A stretch of DNA of 64,000 nucleotides from Punica granatum. Its lineage: Eukaryota > Streptophyta > Magnoliopsida > Myrtales > Lythraceae. The notes under the pieces were generated by a model that worked only from the letters and a program-made list of their open reading frames with translations, was not told the DNA's origin and did no database searches. The position numbers and the translations under genes were made by a program. The number at the start of each line of letters is the position of its first letter. Positions within the stretch are counted from its first letter, which is position 1. Location of the stretch: the NCBI RefSeq assembly GCF_007655135.1, contig NC_045128.1, positions 14,462,230-14,526,229 on the forward strand, read 5' to 3'. Below are positions 23,233 to 37,519 of this stretch, piece by piece.

Positions 23233-23827
23233 ATACGTACTTGGACCGCCATAATCTACCATAATTTCCCTTTCGCTGAATTACTTCAAATTTACTTCTG
23301 ATAGGAATAGTACTTAACCCAAAAGGGAAAAAAATTTATTTCAATTCGTTTGTTTTTATACTTTTTATTTTTTAAAATGTTTTACCGCTCGTATCAAAAT
23401 GAGATTGCAATGAGAGAGATTCGATGACTGAATTATCAACTAGAACTAGGCTCGAGTAACCAAGATGATACGCACCTACGTTGAGGCATGCAATTGAGTC
23501 AAATACCCCAAGTACCGGACTTACCTATTCATTCCATGAACAATTATCAAATCATGAAGTGTGATGTAATTGACATATATTATAAATCGTCTAATGGACA
23601 AACTTCATCTATTAGTTCAGGGATCAGAAACAAAAAAATCAAAATTGGTAATATTTGAAGAAACCATAAAAAGCTGTGATTTTGAAGAAAATAAATAATC
23701 AATATTAATAATTATTACCCTTTTGAAGAGGAGGAATAGAATCCTCACCACCCTCAGACAACCTCCGACTCTACTCTCTCATCTCCCCCCAACCTCAGAC
23801 TCATTTCGAAGCTCAAAACACGAAGCC

Positions 23828-25552
23828 ATGGACAGCCTCAGAGCCTCACCGCCCTTCTGGCCGCAGCCGCCCATCTCCGCCCCTCGCCGGCGGCCCTCCT
23901 CTCCCCTTCTAACGCCGCCGATACTCATCATCCTCCTCCCTCTCCTCGCCCTTATCCTCTTATTCTTCCTAATCCCACCATTCATCTCGGCCTCCTCCCA
24001 AATCCTCTCGCCCACCAAGGTGAAGGTGAAGAAGAGCTGGGACTCTCTCAACATGCTCCTCGTCCTCTTCGCGATACTCTGCGGGATTTTCGCCCGTAAA
24101 AATGCCGACGACGACAACAACAACAATAACGCGACGAAAGTGCCGAGCGGCGTCGAAACAGCTCGTGAATTGGAAAACGAAAGGTGGTACGAGCCAGGCG
24201 ACACGAAGATTTATGACGCTGTTGCGATCGGAGCGAACCGGCTGCGTAGGAACAGTAGCTCTTACCCGGACCTGCGGCAAGAGCACCCGCCGGAAAATGC
24301 ATCGGTTTCCAGCGATGAACCTTTCCGGTTCTTTGACGATTTCGAGATAGACAAGTACCGGGCGCCAGAGTTTCGGCCCGCGCCTCTCCGACGATGGCGG
24401 AGCGCCATTGACGAGTCTGACATTAAGGAGATTCCGGTCGATACTTTTGTTACCCGTTCCGTGACGCCTCCAGCATCTCCTGCCCCACCACCGGCACCAA
24501 AGTCGCCGGCTGCGCCACCTCCACCGCCCCTTGCTCCTCTGGCTTCTCACCGGAAGCAGAGGCGGACGTATGAGGCTGTTGGAACTCCACAACAACCACC
24601 ACCGACTGCTCCTCCGCCGCCGCCACCCCCGCCGCCGCGACCTCCTCCATCGCCGGCGCCGTCGTTTGTTAAACAGGAGCGCAGGAAGAGTAACACGACT
24701 AAGGAGATAAAGATGGTTATCGCCTCCGTACTGCGTAACCAGAAGAAGAGGAGGAAGAACCAGAAGAGCCGGACGATACTCGAACACGCCGATCAGGGCC
24801 CGCCGGAAGCCCCTCAGTCCTTCACTAGACCGCCGCCATCTCCTCCACCACCGCCCCCGCCTCCTCCTCCGCCGTCGTTCTTCCACAGCCTGTTCCGCAA
24901 AAACAGCCAGAGCAAGAGGATCCATTCGGTTTCTCAACCGCCGCCCCCGCCGCCTCCTCCACCTCCACGACCTTCATCAACGGCGGCGCGGCAGTCGAAG
25001 CGGAAGAAGCAGACCTCCGCTCCTCCGCCGCCGCCAGCGGCGCCAGTTCCGCGGCCGGAACGTTCTCAAAGGAGAGACGTCGGACAGGCCGGCAAGCCGC
25101 CGTTGCCGACGAAGGCGAGGATCAACGCGGAGCGGGAGGAGAGCTTAAACTTAAACAGCGGGAGGAGCCAGTCCCTGCCGATACCGATACCGATACCGAT
25201 ACCGCCGCCGCCGCCTCCGCCGTTCAAGCTGCCGGAGCTGAGGTTCGTGGCTCGCGGAGATTTTGTCCGCATACGGAGCAGCCACAGCTCCCGATGCAGC
25301 TCGCCGGAGCTAGAGGACGCCGACGATCTCTCAACAACGGTGACGAACGATGATGCATCGGAGTCCGTCGATGGAACGGACGGTGGAGATGGAGGAGGTG
25401 GGGCCCGTGTGTTCTGCCCCAGCCCGGACGTGAACATCAAGGCCGACAGTTTCATTGCAAGGCTTAGGGATGGGTGGAGGCTTGAGAAGATCAATTCCAT
25501 GAGAGAGAAGGAAAAGGTGGGCCCCAGCCCAAGCCCAATCGGCCCAGGTTAA
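23828..25552 (+). CDS. Proline-rich DUF4408/DUF761-type membrane protein
   Basis: A single-exon gene of 574 residues; ATG at 23828 is in a good context, and the open frame only extends upstream without an ATG. In order: a Pro/Ser-rich N-terminus; a hydrophobic segment at residues about 29-54 and a second at 75-89, together resembling DUF4408; an Asn/Asp-rich stretch; a long disordered part with several runs of 7-12 prolines; and at residues 534-563 the DUF761 signature (DVNIKADSFIARLRDGWRLE). Such proteins are plant-specific, often labelled hydroxyproline-rich or cotton-fibre-expressed proteins, and their function is unknown. A (CCGATA)n microsatellite at 25178-25205 encodes a Pro-Ile repeat. 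The GC content is far above its surroundings. A frame on the opposite strand is a composition artefact. Confidence 0.88.
   Translation: MDSLRASPPFWPQPPISAPRRRPSSPLLTPPILIILLPLLALILLFFLIPPFISASSQILSPTKVKVKKSWDSLNMLLVLFAILCGIFARKNADDDNNNNNATKVPSGVETARELENERWYEPGDTKIYDAVAIGANRLRRNSSSYPDLRQEHPPENASVSSDEPFRFFDDFEIDKYRAPEFRPAPLRRWRSAIDESDIKEIPVDTFVTRSVTPPASPAPPPAPKSPAAPPPPPLAPLASHRKQRRTYEAVGTPQQPPPTAPPPPPPPPPRPPPSPAPSFVKQERRKSNTTKEIKMVIASVLRNQKKRRKNQKSRTILEHADQGPPEAPQSFTRPPPSPPPPPPPPPPPSFFHSLFRKNSQSKRIHSVSQPPPPPPPPPPRPSSTAARQSKRKKQTSAPPPPPAAPVPRPERSQRRDVGQAGKPPLPTKARINAEREESLNLNSGRSQSLPIPIPIPIPPPPPPPFKLPELRFVARGDFVRIRSSHSSRCSSPELEDADDLSTTVTNDDASESVDGTDGGDGGGGARVFCPSPDVNIKADSFIARLRDGWRLEKINSMREKEKVGPSPSPIGPG
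25178..25205 (+). repeat. Coding (CCGATA)n microsatellite
   Basis: Four to five perfect hexamers inside the DUF761 gene, encoding alternating Pro and Ile, directly followed by a proline run. Hexamer changes would keep the frame. Confidence 0.85.
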
Positions 25553-28500
25553 AAGTTTGAAAATGTAAAATAAGTAAAAAAAAAAAGTCTCATTTTCCCT
25601 CCAAAAAATTCACCCCCCCCCCCCCTAAATTTATTGGTTGATTTGGTTTGATTCATACATACACCACACAAAAAAGGAAAAACTTGATCAACTCGACACA
25701 TGTATAAACTAAAGTGACCACACCCGCACACTAAACAAAATTCTTGGAAGTCTCATCAAACCTGCGAGTTTGATCGATTTTTGTTTTTTACTTCAAACAC
25801 CCTTCTTTGTATACACGATGATGCGATTGAGGATTATCCGAGTCAGTCACCCTATTTGGTATGTAGTAGCTCTAAGCTATTTTTGAGGCGAAAAGAAGTG
25901 TTTTGAAGTTAGCATCTTATGGGATCTCATCTCATGGATTGCATTGTGGATTGTTGTAGTTTGATAAAATGCAGATGTGGTCTCGGTGATTTACATGGGA
26001 TGTCTCACTGCCTGTATGGCACGTAAATATAGTGAATGGTTGGAACTCTGGGTGTCTTTTTGGTTCAACTCTCAGAGCCGTGCCAGTTCAAATGGTTTGA
26101 TTTGGCGGATTGTTAGACTGGTGAAGTGTTAGTAGCAAAGTGGGTATAGGAGTATGAATACGATGCCGAAATTTTTATGGCATTGGAGGCTCCAACTGTA
26201 GTTTTTTGTTCCCCGACTAGAGCCTGACCTACTGGAGTTTCACGGTGTGAGTTGTATTTCTTGGCTTGAATTGTTTGATGAAGATATGCAAAATGTCATG
26301 ACTTAGGTTGTACTATACATATATGGGGGTCTAGTTGTGATTTTTATTGCCAACCTATGGCCCCATTTTGTATTTTGTAAGACATGTGGGTTTGGTTTGC
26401 AAATAATTATATAGTTCTATGCTTCTCATTGCTTCGTTGTTCTTTTTACTCCATTGGAGTCCCCACTTAACTTTTCCAGTTTTTGAATTATGACTTGTGC
26501 TCTCATTAAAGTTCTGCAATTGAATGTGATGTGAGCAAGAAAAGATATATATTTACACGTACATACATATATATATATATATATATGAAGATGAAAGCCG
26601 GCAATTCAAAATTGAAAGCGTGCATTCATTGGGACAGCTATAGGCTGTCCCATTTGACATCCTTATCATACCTCATCATATTTGTTGCTCAAGCAATGAA
26701 TGTGATAGAGGTGCAGAATGTTAAGAGATCCAACTCTATCGATCAAGGATTGATAGTTGTATGCCCGATATTATGCAATCACTCTGTGAGGTTTTACTTT
26801 TTATTACGGGCTCCTCCATTTTTCTTTAGAAACTAGTTTTCAATCCCTTGTATTGCATGGGTTTATTTCAATAATTATTATTCACAATTTATGAAAATGA
26901 ATTTATTTGTTATGAACAATAAGAATTTTCAATAGTTCATTTCTAATTTTCAACAAAAAATTACTAATATTTTTTAATGTAAATTGATTTTTAAACGGTT
27001 TAGTGTTGATTTTACAACTATCTAGACGTGCTTGCACAGGCTAAAATTGTTACGATAATCAATAAAATTAGTGTTATATATTCTTGCCTTATAACCTCTA
27101 TAAAATATTATTTGTGTTTATTTTACATACACATAGCATTTTATGCATGCATACGTACTACCTTAAGGTATTGATTGATTCTAGTTCTCAACCCACTATA
27201 AGAGCAGTAAGATATATCAATTCTCCCTAGTTCAAATATCCTTCGATGAATATATATTTTTCATTCATATATAAAAATAACAATGAATAATATACTAAAC
27301 TCCATGTATTATATTAAATCTTCTTTAAAAAGTAGAGATTTCATCAGCTATCCATACAAAAAGCTTGATCTATACTTAATATCGAATCGTCTTCCTCTAA
27401 TCTATAATGTTATCTACTCAGTTTAAGAAAATCAGCGGCCTTATGAATCCAAGACCACACCTTTGTAATTTCTGTTGAAGGTAGTTGATGAAGAACTTTT
27501 ATGCTCAAATTTTCCATCATGTCAAAGACCGTAGAGGAAAAAAAAAGTTGGTTTCTTTCTGCACAACTATACATTAAGCCCTTAATAATAAAATTCAAAC
27601 TATTATAAATGATATTATAAATATATGGCTTATCATTTTTCATGGATTTAAGTCTTTTCGGCTTTTTAAATTAAGGAGGCAACATGATAACCCACTAAGT
27701 GTCACGTGTTTATTGGTGATGACTTGAAAGATTTTGCAATTAGAGACATGCTTTGTCTTATGTGGCATATCTTGGGACGCCGTTCCGATTTTTATTATTT
27801 TATATAGATAGATTCTCTTATTTAATGTTCATTACATATTTAATTGACTGTATATTATTCAAAATCTAATTTCTTAAATTTTTCAAATTTAGGTTTCCTA
27901 ATTGTATTTTGTGACTTGATCATTTAAATTACTTAATTGAAATATTTTGATAATTTTTTTATTAAAAATGACTTCTAGTAACTTATATATTAATTTTGAT
28001 GATTTGCATACTCCCCGGTTTGTGATAAAAAGTTTATTATCTCTTCCTCTTGTTTTTCATTGAATGGAAGTCCATATATATCTTCTCGTACTATTAAAAG
28101 CTACTTACATTTTTTAAGATAATAATTGAGCATTATAAATTTTTAGTATGATTAAATAATAAAAAAATTGAGAAAATTTAGAGAGCTGATAGTTCTCAAA
28201 TAGAGCTTCCACGATTCCGCGCTTCAGCTTTTAGATATAATATATTGATGTTCAAGAGACTCAGTCCGCTGGTAGAAGTTGCATGCAAATCCAAGTTGGC
28301 TTGCAACCTTAACTGTCGATTGAACTTCATACAAGGTTGACCGGGCCCCTGGGACCTTGGTCATGCCATTTCGTGATCATATTGAGGGCGAACCAGTCCT
28401 AGGTATCGATTCGGACTTTTAGATGATTGAAAGTACGTAATAAGAACGAGGCCAACTGATAGTGGTAGTGGTATCACCGGTTGGGCTGTTATATATGTTT

Positions 28501-29264
28501 GAACGATTTAATTTTGAAATGCTTGTCTAATCTTCTGTGAAATTGTTTCATATCAATGAAGCGCTGGAACGGAATTAGGGAGACTGTGATTCCGTTACCC
28601 CAAGGCTCACCTCTAATCATCATCAGCTCAGAGCAATCAAATGAAATGGACCATCCTCTACCTCTAGTCCTCTAACAAGGCCAATGGTCAAGAATAGTCA
28701 ATTGTCGGGAACAACAAGGTGAGAACGCAAAGCCACGATCTCCCATCGCCCTATCTCCTCTCTTCATGCAGTGTACGTCGACTGTGAAGCGTTAAAATGT
28801 TGTTAAAGTTTCATGAGAACGATTCGAAAAAGCGATTATCAGGTACTCTCAGCGCATCATATCAGTCGGTATCGTTCTATTCTACATAAAGATAATCCAC
28901 GACATATCACTGAAGTGTTAGTGGTTAGGAGAGTCGTGAAGTAATGGAAACATAAAAGAACAAGCAAAAGAAGAGATCTTGTTGAATCAAAACAAGAAAC
29001 CCTGTTGTTTTCCATTCAAAAGTCATGCTTTCGATTGTCGGTTGTGAAGTCTCATGCGGGTGGGAGAGGGGGTTGGGCCCAAATTCCACAGGCCCAGGCC
29101 CAGGAAGAGGCCCAACACCAAGTCAACGAGTCTTCAAAAGTAAAACCCCTTCAAAATCCCCTCCAAAAGCAGTTGGACAGCCACCATCGCCATCTCCAGC
29201 AAGCAAAGTGAAGTGAAAGAAATCCTAATTTTCAGGGGTTTCCGTACAGAGCAATTTCCTCCCG
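25553..29264. other. Intergenic region between DUF761 gene and VIP3
   Basis: The first several hundred bases probably include the 3' UTR of the DUF761 gene (a C-run sits at 25613-25624). A TA tract is at 26568-26585. Small frames (26531-26836, 27410-27643) have no domain. The last 200 bases before 29265 are GC-richer and probably hold the VIP3 5' UTR and core promoter. Confidence 0.5.
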
Positions 29265-31291
29265 ATGAAGCTCGCGGGGCTGAAGTCGGTCGAGGGCGCG
29301 CACGACGAGTCGGCGTGGGCGGCGGCATGGGTGCCTGAGACCGACACCCGACCTTCCCTCCTCCTCACAGGCTCCCTGGACGAGACCGTGCGGCTGTGGC
29401 GGCCCGACGATCTGGAGCTCGAGCGGACCAGCACCGGCCACTGCCTCGGCGTCGTCTGGGTGGCTGCTCACCCCTCTGGTGTCATCGCCGCCTCCTCCTC
29501 CCTCGACAGCTTCGTTAGGGTTTTCGATGTGGACACCAACGCCACTATCGCCACCCTCGAGGCTCCTCCCTCCGAGGTCTGGAAGCTGCAGTTTAACCCC
29601 AAGGTACGCAATGCTGATGCCGCTTTCTTCTTAGCTGAGAATTGACAGAAATTGAGGGCATTCATAGCTTGATTATTTTGGGCATTTGCTTTTTTGGTCT
29701 CTGCTTCTATTTTGGGTGAGTGAGCATTTCTGTTGTTTTCTGTTCCTTTTCAATGCAAAACCCATTTCCTGCTTCTTGTCGGCTCCTGAAACACTTCTGG
29801 TCTCTTGGGTTGATAGATTAAATCGGTGAGCATTACAGATTTCTCATTGTCCGTCTTATGCTCGAATAATCGCTCTGTGCTGCATTGGAAGCTTATATTT
29901 GATTAGGACCCTGCGCCATTCATACTTCACTGCAGTAGTTCTTGTGTTGTAGTATTTTTGGATTTTATTATCTTAAAAGTTCAGCTTCTGTCACATGTGT
30001 TGCTTCCGTTGCTCCACTTGCGGTCGCGTGGACCATCTCTAATGTGGGTAGTAAGCCCATCTTTAGCTGTGCTAAACATCTGTAACAGCAAGTGGAACAA
30101 CAAAACAAAGAAAAATGTTCAATAACAATGAAACAGCCGGAACATCTATCAGTAGCATAGCTAGACAAAGAACATCTGTAACAGCTAAATCAAAAAGGTT
30201 GCTATTATGCACTAGTAGGGTTATACCATACCATAATAGAAAGAAAAATGATGAATCATGACTGTCTCTGTGAAGTATATCCAATACGGCTTGCTAGAAA
30301 ACGTTCAAGTTTCGAGTTCTAATGCTTTCTTTTGTTCTATTCCCTCGCGTGTTTCTTCGAGTTTCCTGAATATTGTATAGGCTGTGGCTCACAGATTATT
30401 TTGCTCCTGTGATGTAAGAATCTAGAGGCCTGCTCTGTCCCTTCAATATCTTCTATCTATCCAGCCGGGAGAAAAATTCTAGATAAATTTGAAGTTACAA
30501 TTTGCGCCTTAAACATTTGAGCTGATAACGGTTGTCTTATGCTTCTGAAATTTCTGGTGCTGAGGAACACTTGCTATTCCATCTTGTGAGATAGTTCAAG
30601 TCTAACTCACTTGTTATATCTGGCATTATTCATTTTCACCTGAATATCAAACATGAATTTCTTTCAGGGTACCACTCTAGCAGTAGCGGGCGGTGGTAGT
30701 GCTTCAGTCAATCTCTGGGACACTTCCACGTGGCAGTTGATCGCAACCCTCCAAATCCCTCGTCCTGAAGGACCCAAGCACTCTGACAAGAGCGGCAACA
30801 AAAAGTTTGTTCTATCACTGGCATGGAGCCCTGACGGGAAGAGACTCGCATGCGGCTCAATGGATGGCACGATCTCCATCTTCGATGTGGCACGTGCCAA
30901 GTTTCTCCACCATCTTGAGGGTCACTTCATGCCCGTCCGATCCCTCGCATACTCCCCAATTGAGCCCAGACTCCTCTTTTCAGGCTCAGATGATGCTCAC
31001 ATCCACATGTATGACGTTGAGGGGAAAACACTGGCCGGTGCAATGTCAGGCCATGCAAGCTGGGTACTGAGCGTCGATGTGGCCCCTGACGGAGCAGCTG
31101 TAGCCTCAGGCTCAAGTGACCGGACAGTGAGGCTCTGGGACCTGGGCATGAGGGCAGCAGTCCAGACCATGAGCAGTCACACAGATCAGGTCTGGGCGGT
31201 TGCTTTTCGGCCCTCAGGTGGATCCTCGCGAGGCGGCAGGCTCGCAAGTGTGTCCGATGATAAGAGCATATCATTGTATGATTACTCGTGA
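29265..31291 (+). CDS. VIP3: VIP3/SKI8-type WD40 repeat protein (two exons)
   Basis: Exon 1 is 29265-29603, ending AAG|GT at codon 113. Exon 2 is 30668-31291, starting after TTTCAG and ending with TGA. The splice is phase 0 and gives a 320-residue protein, the usual length for plant VIP3. Seven WD-type blade ends are visible in order: TVRLW, FVRVFD, SVNLWD, TISIFD, HIHMYD, TVRLWD, SISLYD, so the protein should fold as a seven-blade propeller. The N-terminus MKLAGLKSV and phrases such as LAVAGGGSAS and DGKRLACGSMDGTIS match Arabidopsis VIP3 as I know it. Family knowledge: VIP3 is a scaffold in the Paf1 complex (transcription elongation, FLC expression and flowering time) and the plant SKI8 subunit of the cytosolic SKI RNA-decay complex. 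No lesion is visible. Confidence 0.95.
29604..30667 (+). other. VIP3 intron
   Basis: 1,064 bases with GTACGC donor and TTTCTTTCAG acceptor preceded by a T-rich tract. The open frame runs 12 codons into the intron before a stop, so the splice is needed to join the two WD40 parts. Small frames on the minus strand inside it have no support. Confidence 0.93.
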
Positions 31292-32553
31292 TGTGAAGAC
31301 CGGAGTCTGTTCTGGTGGAGGGGGTGATTGGGGTTGACTTTTGGCCAGTGGTATTTGACATGTTTGTGATATTCAGTTTCTTCGGTTAATATCAACTAAA
31401 ATTGACTTGTAACTGTAGAATAATGTATATTTCTCTGGAGGTTGAGCTAAAAATTTTTGGCTGATGCTGTTCGAATCACTCACTTCAATGTACTGATTGG
31501 TTTTCCGGGTAACTAGTAGTTGCTCTACTTAGTTCATGAGATGGATGAATATGATCATTCAATAGAGTAAAAGTTGTCGAAAAATTTCATGAATTACGAT
31601 CTACCTTTTTCCCTGTCGGCATCCAAAATGCAGAGTCTGGAGCTTGTAGCGCAAGATCAGATGTTCGTTGTGTGAAACCAAGTTTTCGTGTCGATCCCGA
31701 AGCCTGACCTGAGGTGCAGCTTTTTAGCATCTCATATGCTTCATTCATCCAGGGGAAGGTAGCCTAACGATGAATTACAGTTACTGTCTGCCGACATATT
31801 TCAAATGATCTCCATTGGACAGAATAACAGAAATAACTGTCAACCCAACATAAAGACTTTCCAGAGCTGACAAGCAAATCCCACCCCAGGCTGCAAGATG
31901 CAGGCTTGTGGGAAATTTGCCCAAAATGGAAGGACAGTATTTGCCTTTAATGTTCAGTGAAGAGCAGAAGAAATCCGCCCTCCCGATGAGCTTGAACGGT
32001 GAGTCGGACTGGAAAAGTTGTGGTCCTGTTCTTGGGGTTGGTCTCAGTGATAGATGAGGTGCAATGGCTCCACACCTACACTTAATTGTGGGGGACCATT
32101 CTTATCTTTTCGGAATAAGGCATCTCCTAACTACATTCCCCCCAAGCCCAAAGAGCCAGGTCCCGAGTATGCGAAGGAAATCGCTCTCCGAAAGAGAATT
32201 TCACTATCAACAGCTCTCCCACTCCCATCGAGATCAATATTGGCCCTGTAAAGTATCAGAATAAAGAGCTTAAAACAGTACGCAAGCGAGGGGCAGCAAA
32301 CAAGAAGCTTAAGGAGCTGGACAGTAGGATCCTGCTGAGCTGAACTTCGACCAAGCCTCAAATAAGTAATTAATGACATTACCTGATTCTGCAAATACTC
32401 AAATGCTCATATCAAGGTGCGATTTTTTGTTCAGTCTCATTTAGAACCTGCAGTGAAAATTTAGAACACTCCGGTGCGATAATTTTTACAACCAAGAAGA
32501 AGAAAATCGTAATTATGGGAGTGGCAAAGCTAAAGAAATGTACAACAGATATC
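31292..32553. other. Convergent intergenic region VIP3 / threonine synthase
   Basis: It holds the 3' UTRs of both genes, which point towards each other. I see no repeat or further gene. The overlapping frames near 32054-32394 lie on both strands without a known domain. Confidence 0.55.
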
Positions 32554-34296
<1,743 letters not shown>

Positions 34297-34464
34297 CTAT
34301 TAAATCTGGACTTAAATAAGTGTGGCAGTTCTGGAAGAGGGCGCGGTGAATTCGCGCCAGCCTTTATTAATAAGATCGAAAAGACTTTAAATTTGATATT
34401 TATTATGGCGAATAAAATTTTTATTTTATTATATTAGGAATAAAGTCCTTTCGTCATAATTGAA

Positions 34465-34466
<2 letters not shown>

Positions 34467-34504
<38 letters not shown>
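34467..34504. repeat. (TA)n microsatellite
   Basis: An AT dinucleotide run interrupted once by TGTA. Confidence 0.85.
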
Positions 34505-34505
<1 letters not shown>

Positions 34506-35707
34506 AATGCGTGGCAATTTGTAAATAGTTTTTTGTAATAATACTCCGAAAAAAAATTACAGTACATCTTAGAAGTATGGGAGAAAATACATATTTGTGT
34601 GTGCATATACATATAAGAGTGTGACCCGACTTATGCGTCAAATGAAATATAAATAATAAAGTTGAACCCGCAAAATATTTGAACCCGTAAATAGATATTG
34701 AATATATTTCGAAGACATATATTATATTTAAATCAATATATTAATTTTGCATAAATATAAAGTTGAACTTGCTCTAAGCGTTACATACTAAATGTGCCTA
34801 TAATTCATATGAAATTTTATGAAACTTAATTTTAAATAGGAAAATAATATAAATAAACTTAAAATTGAAATAAAGGAGATAGAGGTGGAATGGACATTGA
34901 AGAGAGGAAAAGAGAGGAGAGAAAAAATATAAAAGAAATAAGTGGTTGAGTGAGACATAAAAAGTTAAAATTATAATATCGCCATTAAATTTAATGGTTA
35001 TTAGTTTTTGAAAGAATTGGACTAACGATAACTTTGGAAATATAAAGTTATCTCACACTTTTTCTTCTCTAATTTATAATATAAATAGACTAGACTTTGA
35101 ACACGCTTTACGCGCGACTGTTGTAAATTTTTTGTCAAAACTTTAAAGAATATTTTAATTATTCTTCAGTATTATTTGAAAATATGACCAATTTCTTTTC
35201 ATTGAGATTAAAATAGATCTTTTTATTAATGACAATAATAACTAATGATATTGATAGCAGAAATTTTACCCAATAAATTAATAATAATAGAAATCCCAAA
35301 ATGGTGGGTAGGAGAGAAAAACGAGAGCAAAGCAGTGAACCGCAATTGCAAAGGAAAGACAGAGAAGAGAAAAAGGGAGACAGAAAATAGAGGGAGGAGT
35401 GGAGAAGTTGGTAACTAGAAAAGATCTTAATTTACAATTTTGCTTGTAATTTTAATGGCTCTTAATTTTTTATATATATAATTTTACGACGGGCCTTATT
35501 TGAGAATAAATGTTAGAGGAAAACTTTTCTTCTCATTTTTTATAGTAATATAGATAATAAAAAGAGAAAATAGGAATAAATATCTATTGAATGGAGAAAA
35601 TTAATGTAAGAGAGGTTTGCTCTTTAGTAGGCTTACTTGGTTTGATCTTGAATTAGTTGACCCCAATTGGACTTTTCCATTATAAAACAGGCTCATAGAT
35701 CTATTAC

Positions 35708-35820
35708 ATTAAAATAAAAATATAATAAAGCTAATATTGGACTACGGGTAGTTCCACAACGAGTATTGAAAATGAAATCTTTTGGTTAGCAGGCAAAAAG
35801 TGTGTGCCAATCGAGCTTTC
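35708..35820 (-). mobile_element. SINE-like family 2 copy
   Basis: On the minus strand it holds TGGCACACACTTTTTGCCTG, CTAACCAAAAGATTTCATTT, AATACTCGTTGTGGAACTA, in the same order as the copy at 37358-37480. Confidence 0.45.
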
Positions 35821-37357
35821 GAGTATCAGATGGTGCAAATCAAAAAGTAAAAAAAAAATCCTTGAAATAAGGACGTTAAGTAGTGTAGGGATGCGTCTTG
35901 TATTATTTATTCATATTGTGACTAAACAAATTCATGTCATAAAACCCTAAATCCAAATACAATACAATTAATGGTACATGTCAGAATTCTCAAATACGGA
36001 CACAGCCCATTTAATTGTGGATTGGCACCAAAAATATACGTCTAACCTCTTAATTAAGCCCGTCTAAAAATGTACATATTCAAACATGCACGATGTGACA
36101 TGTTAACATTAAATAAATAATAAACATATCTACACGCGATTAAATTGATAAAAACCTGATAAAGCTATCTTTTTAGGTTACAAGCGGAGTAGAGAGAGAA
36201 TATGTAAGGAGTGACTGCGTAAAGTCTGCCATTTAGGAATATGGATTGTTGAGAATAAGAGGATTTTTGTATATATGATTTCTCATATAATTGAGTAATA
36301 TCGGTTAAATAGGTTCATGAACACGCTAAATCACATTTAATCATATGGGCTTGATCATGTTTAAATAAATTAACTGAGCCGAACTCATTTAAACACAACA
36401 TTTGCTTAATTTTGTATTGTATACGTGTCTTGTTATCGTACTGTGTCATAAAAAAATTGCCTGCAATAGTAAATAGCATTAGATTTAAGTCCAACATGTA
36501 GAAATTCCATCTCGACTCAAGATCGACTTAAGTTCGACTTGTCATTCCATTAGATTTGAGTTTCCTGAATTAATTATCATAATTTTACAGAAGGGGTTTA
36601 ATATTGTGAGATTCTGAACTATCCTCATTAATTTCGTTTTCCATGTCCGTATATCTCCTTTTCTTTATTTCTTGCTAGCTTCATTGACTCCCTCTTAACA
36701 AAGAAACTTACAAATTTATGAATCTCAGTAGGATGTCATTTAACTTTTCCCAAGCTTAATCCATTATCCATTCTAAGCTCTAAAATCATTTTAATAAACA
36801 GATACTGACATTTTAAATAACTATTCACCCAATGTTTTTATACAACAATTTCCAAATTAATAAACTTTTGATTCATCTAAGAAAACCATTAAACTTCTGG
36901 TCTAAGCCTCCAAAAGAAAAATTAAGTAGTTTAAAGTCGTGTTGACTCGAGTAAGGAGGAGGTTTGTCACGTGATTCTTGGGATCTTACAATTTGGAGAT
37001 CATTATTAGGACAAGACATAGTTGTGCATAAAAATTATGTACATAACTATCACGTGGTATTATATATATGTCTACATTTTTTTATGAAAAATATATATAT
37101 ATATATATGCTTATTGAATATATAAAAATAAACATATTAAAATTGCTCAGATTGGATCCCACGGATCTTGCTTTGGGATACAAATTGGAGTAGGTATTTG
37201 GATTTAAACTTACGACGCCTAATCTATTTGTATGCTTTTCAGGATGGATCTCTAAAGTTCATCCATTAGAACGACTTTAGCAAAAGCAAATAAGTGAATA
37301 TTAATCTTTAGCAAAAGCAAACACACATATATATATATATATAAGAGGACCGTTGGT

Positions 37358-37480
37358 TTATTATAATAAAATATAAATTTTAATAACTAATAATGAGATA
37401 ACAATAGTCCCACCACGAGTATCTAATCTGGAACCTATTAGTTATCGGGCGAAAGTGTGCACTACTATGCTTAGTACACT
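37358..37480 (-). mobile_element. SINE-like family 2 copy
   Basis: On the minus strand it holds GTGCACACTTTCGCCCGATA, ACTAATAGGTTCCAGATTAG, ATACTCGTGGTGGGACTA, then ATCTCATTATTAGTTATTAA. The AGGTTCCAGATTAG block is in the B-box position. Confidence 0.5.
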
Positions 37481-37519
37481 CTAGTTTTACATCTTTTTTA
37501 TGTGATTACAAGGGATGGT

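Larger units (their letters stand above)
22269..23827. other. Gene-free; upstream region of the DUF761 gene
   Basis: Two SINE-like family 2 copies lie at 22345-22470 and 23091-23232. The last 100 bases before the start codon at 23828 are C/T-rich and read as a plausible 5' UTR. I do not call a TATA box. Confidence 0.45.

Noticed and set aside
23969..24937. 322-residue frame on the minus strand opposite the DUF761 gene, Arg/Trp-rich
   Set aside because: It is the reverse reading of polyproline codons; no domain, and low-complexity composition explains the open frame.
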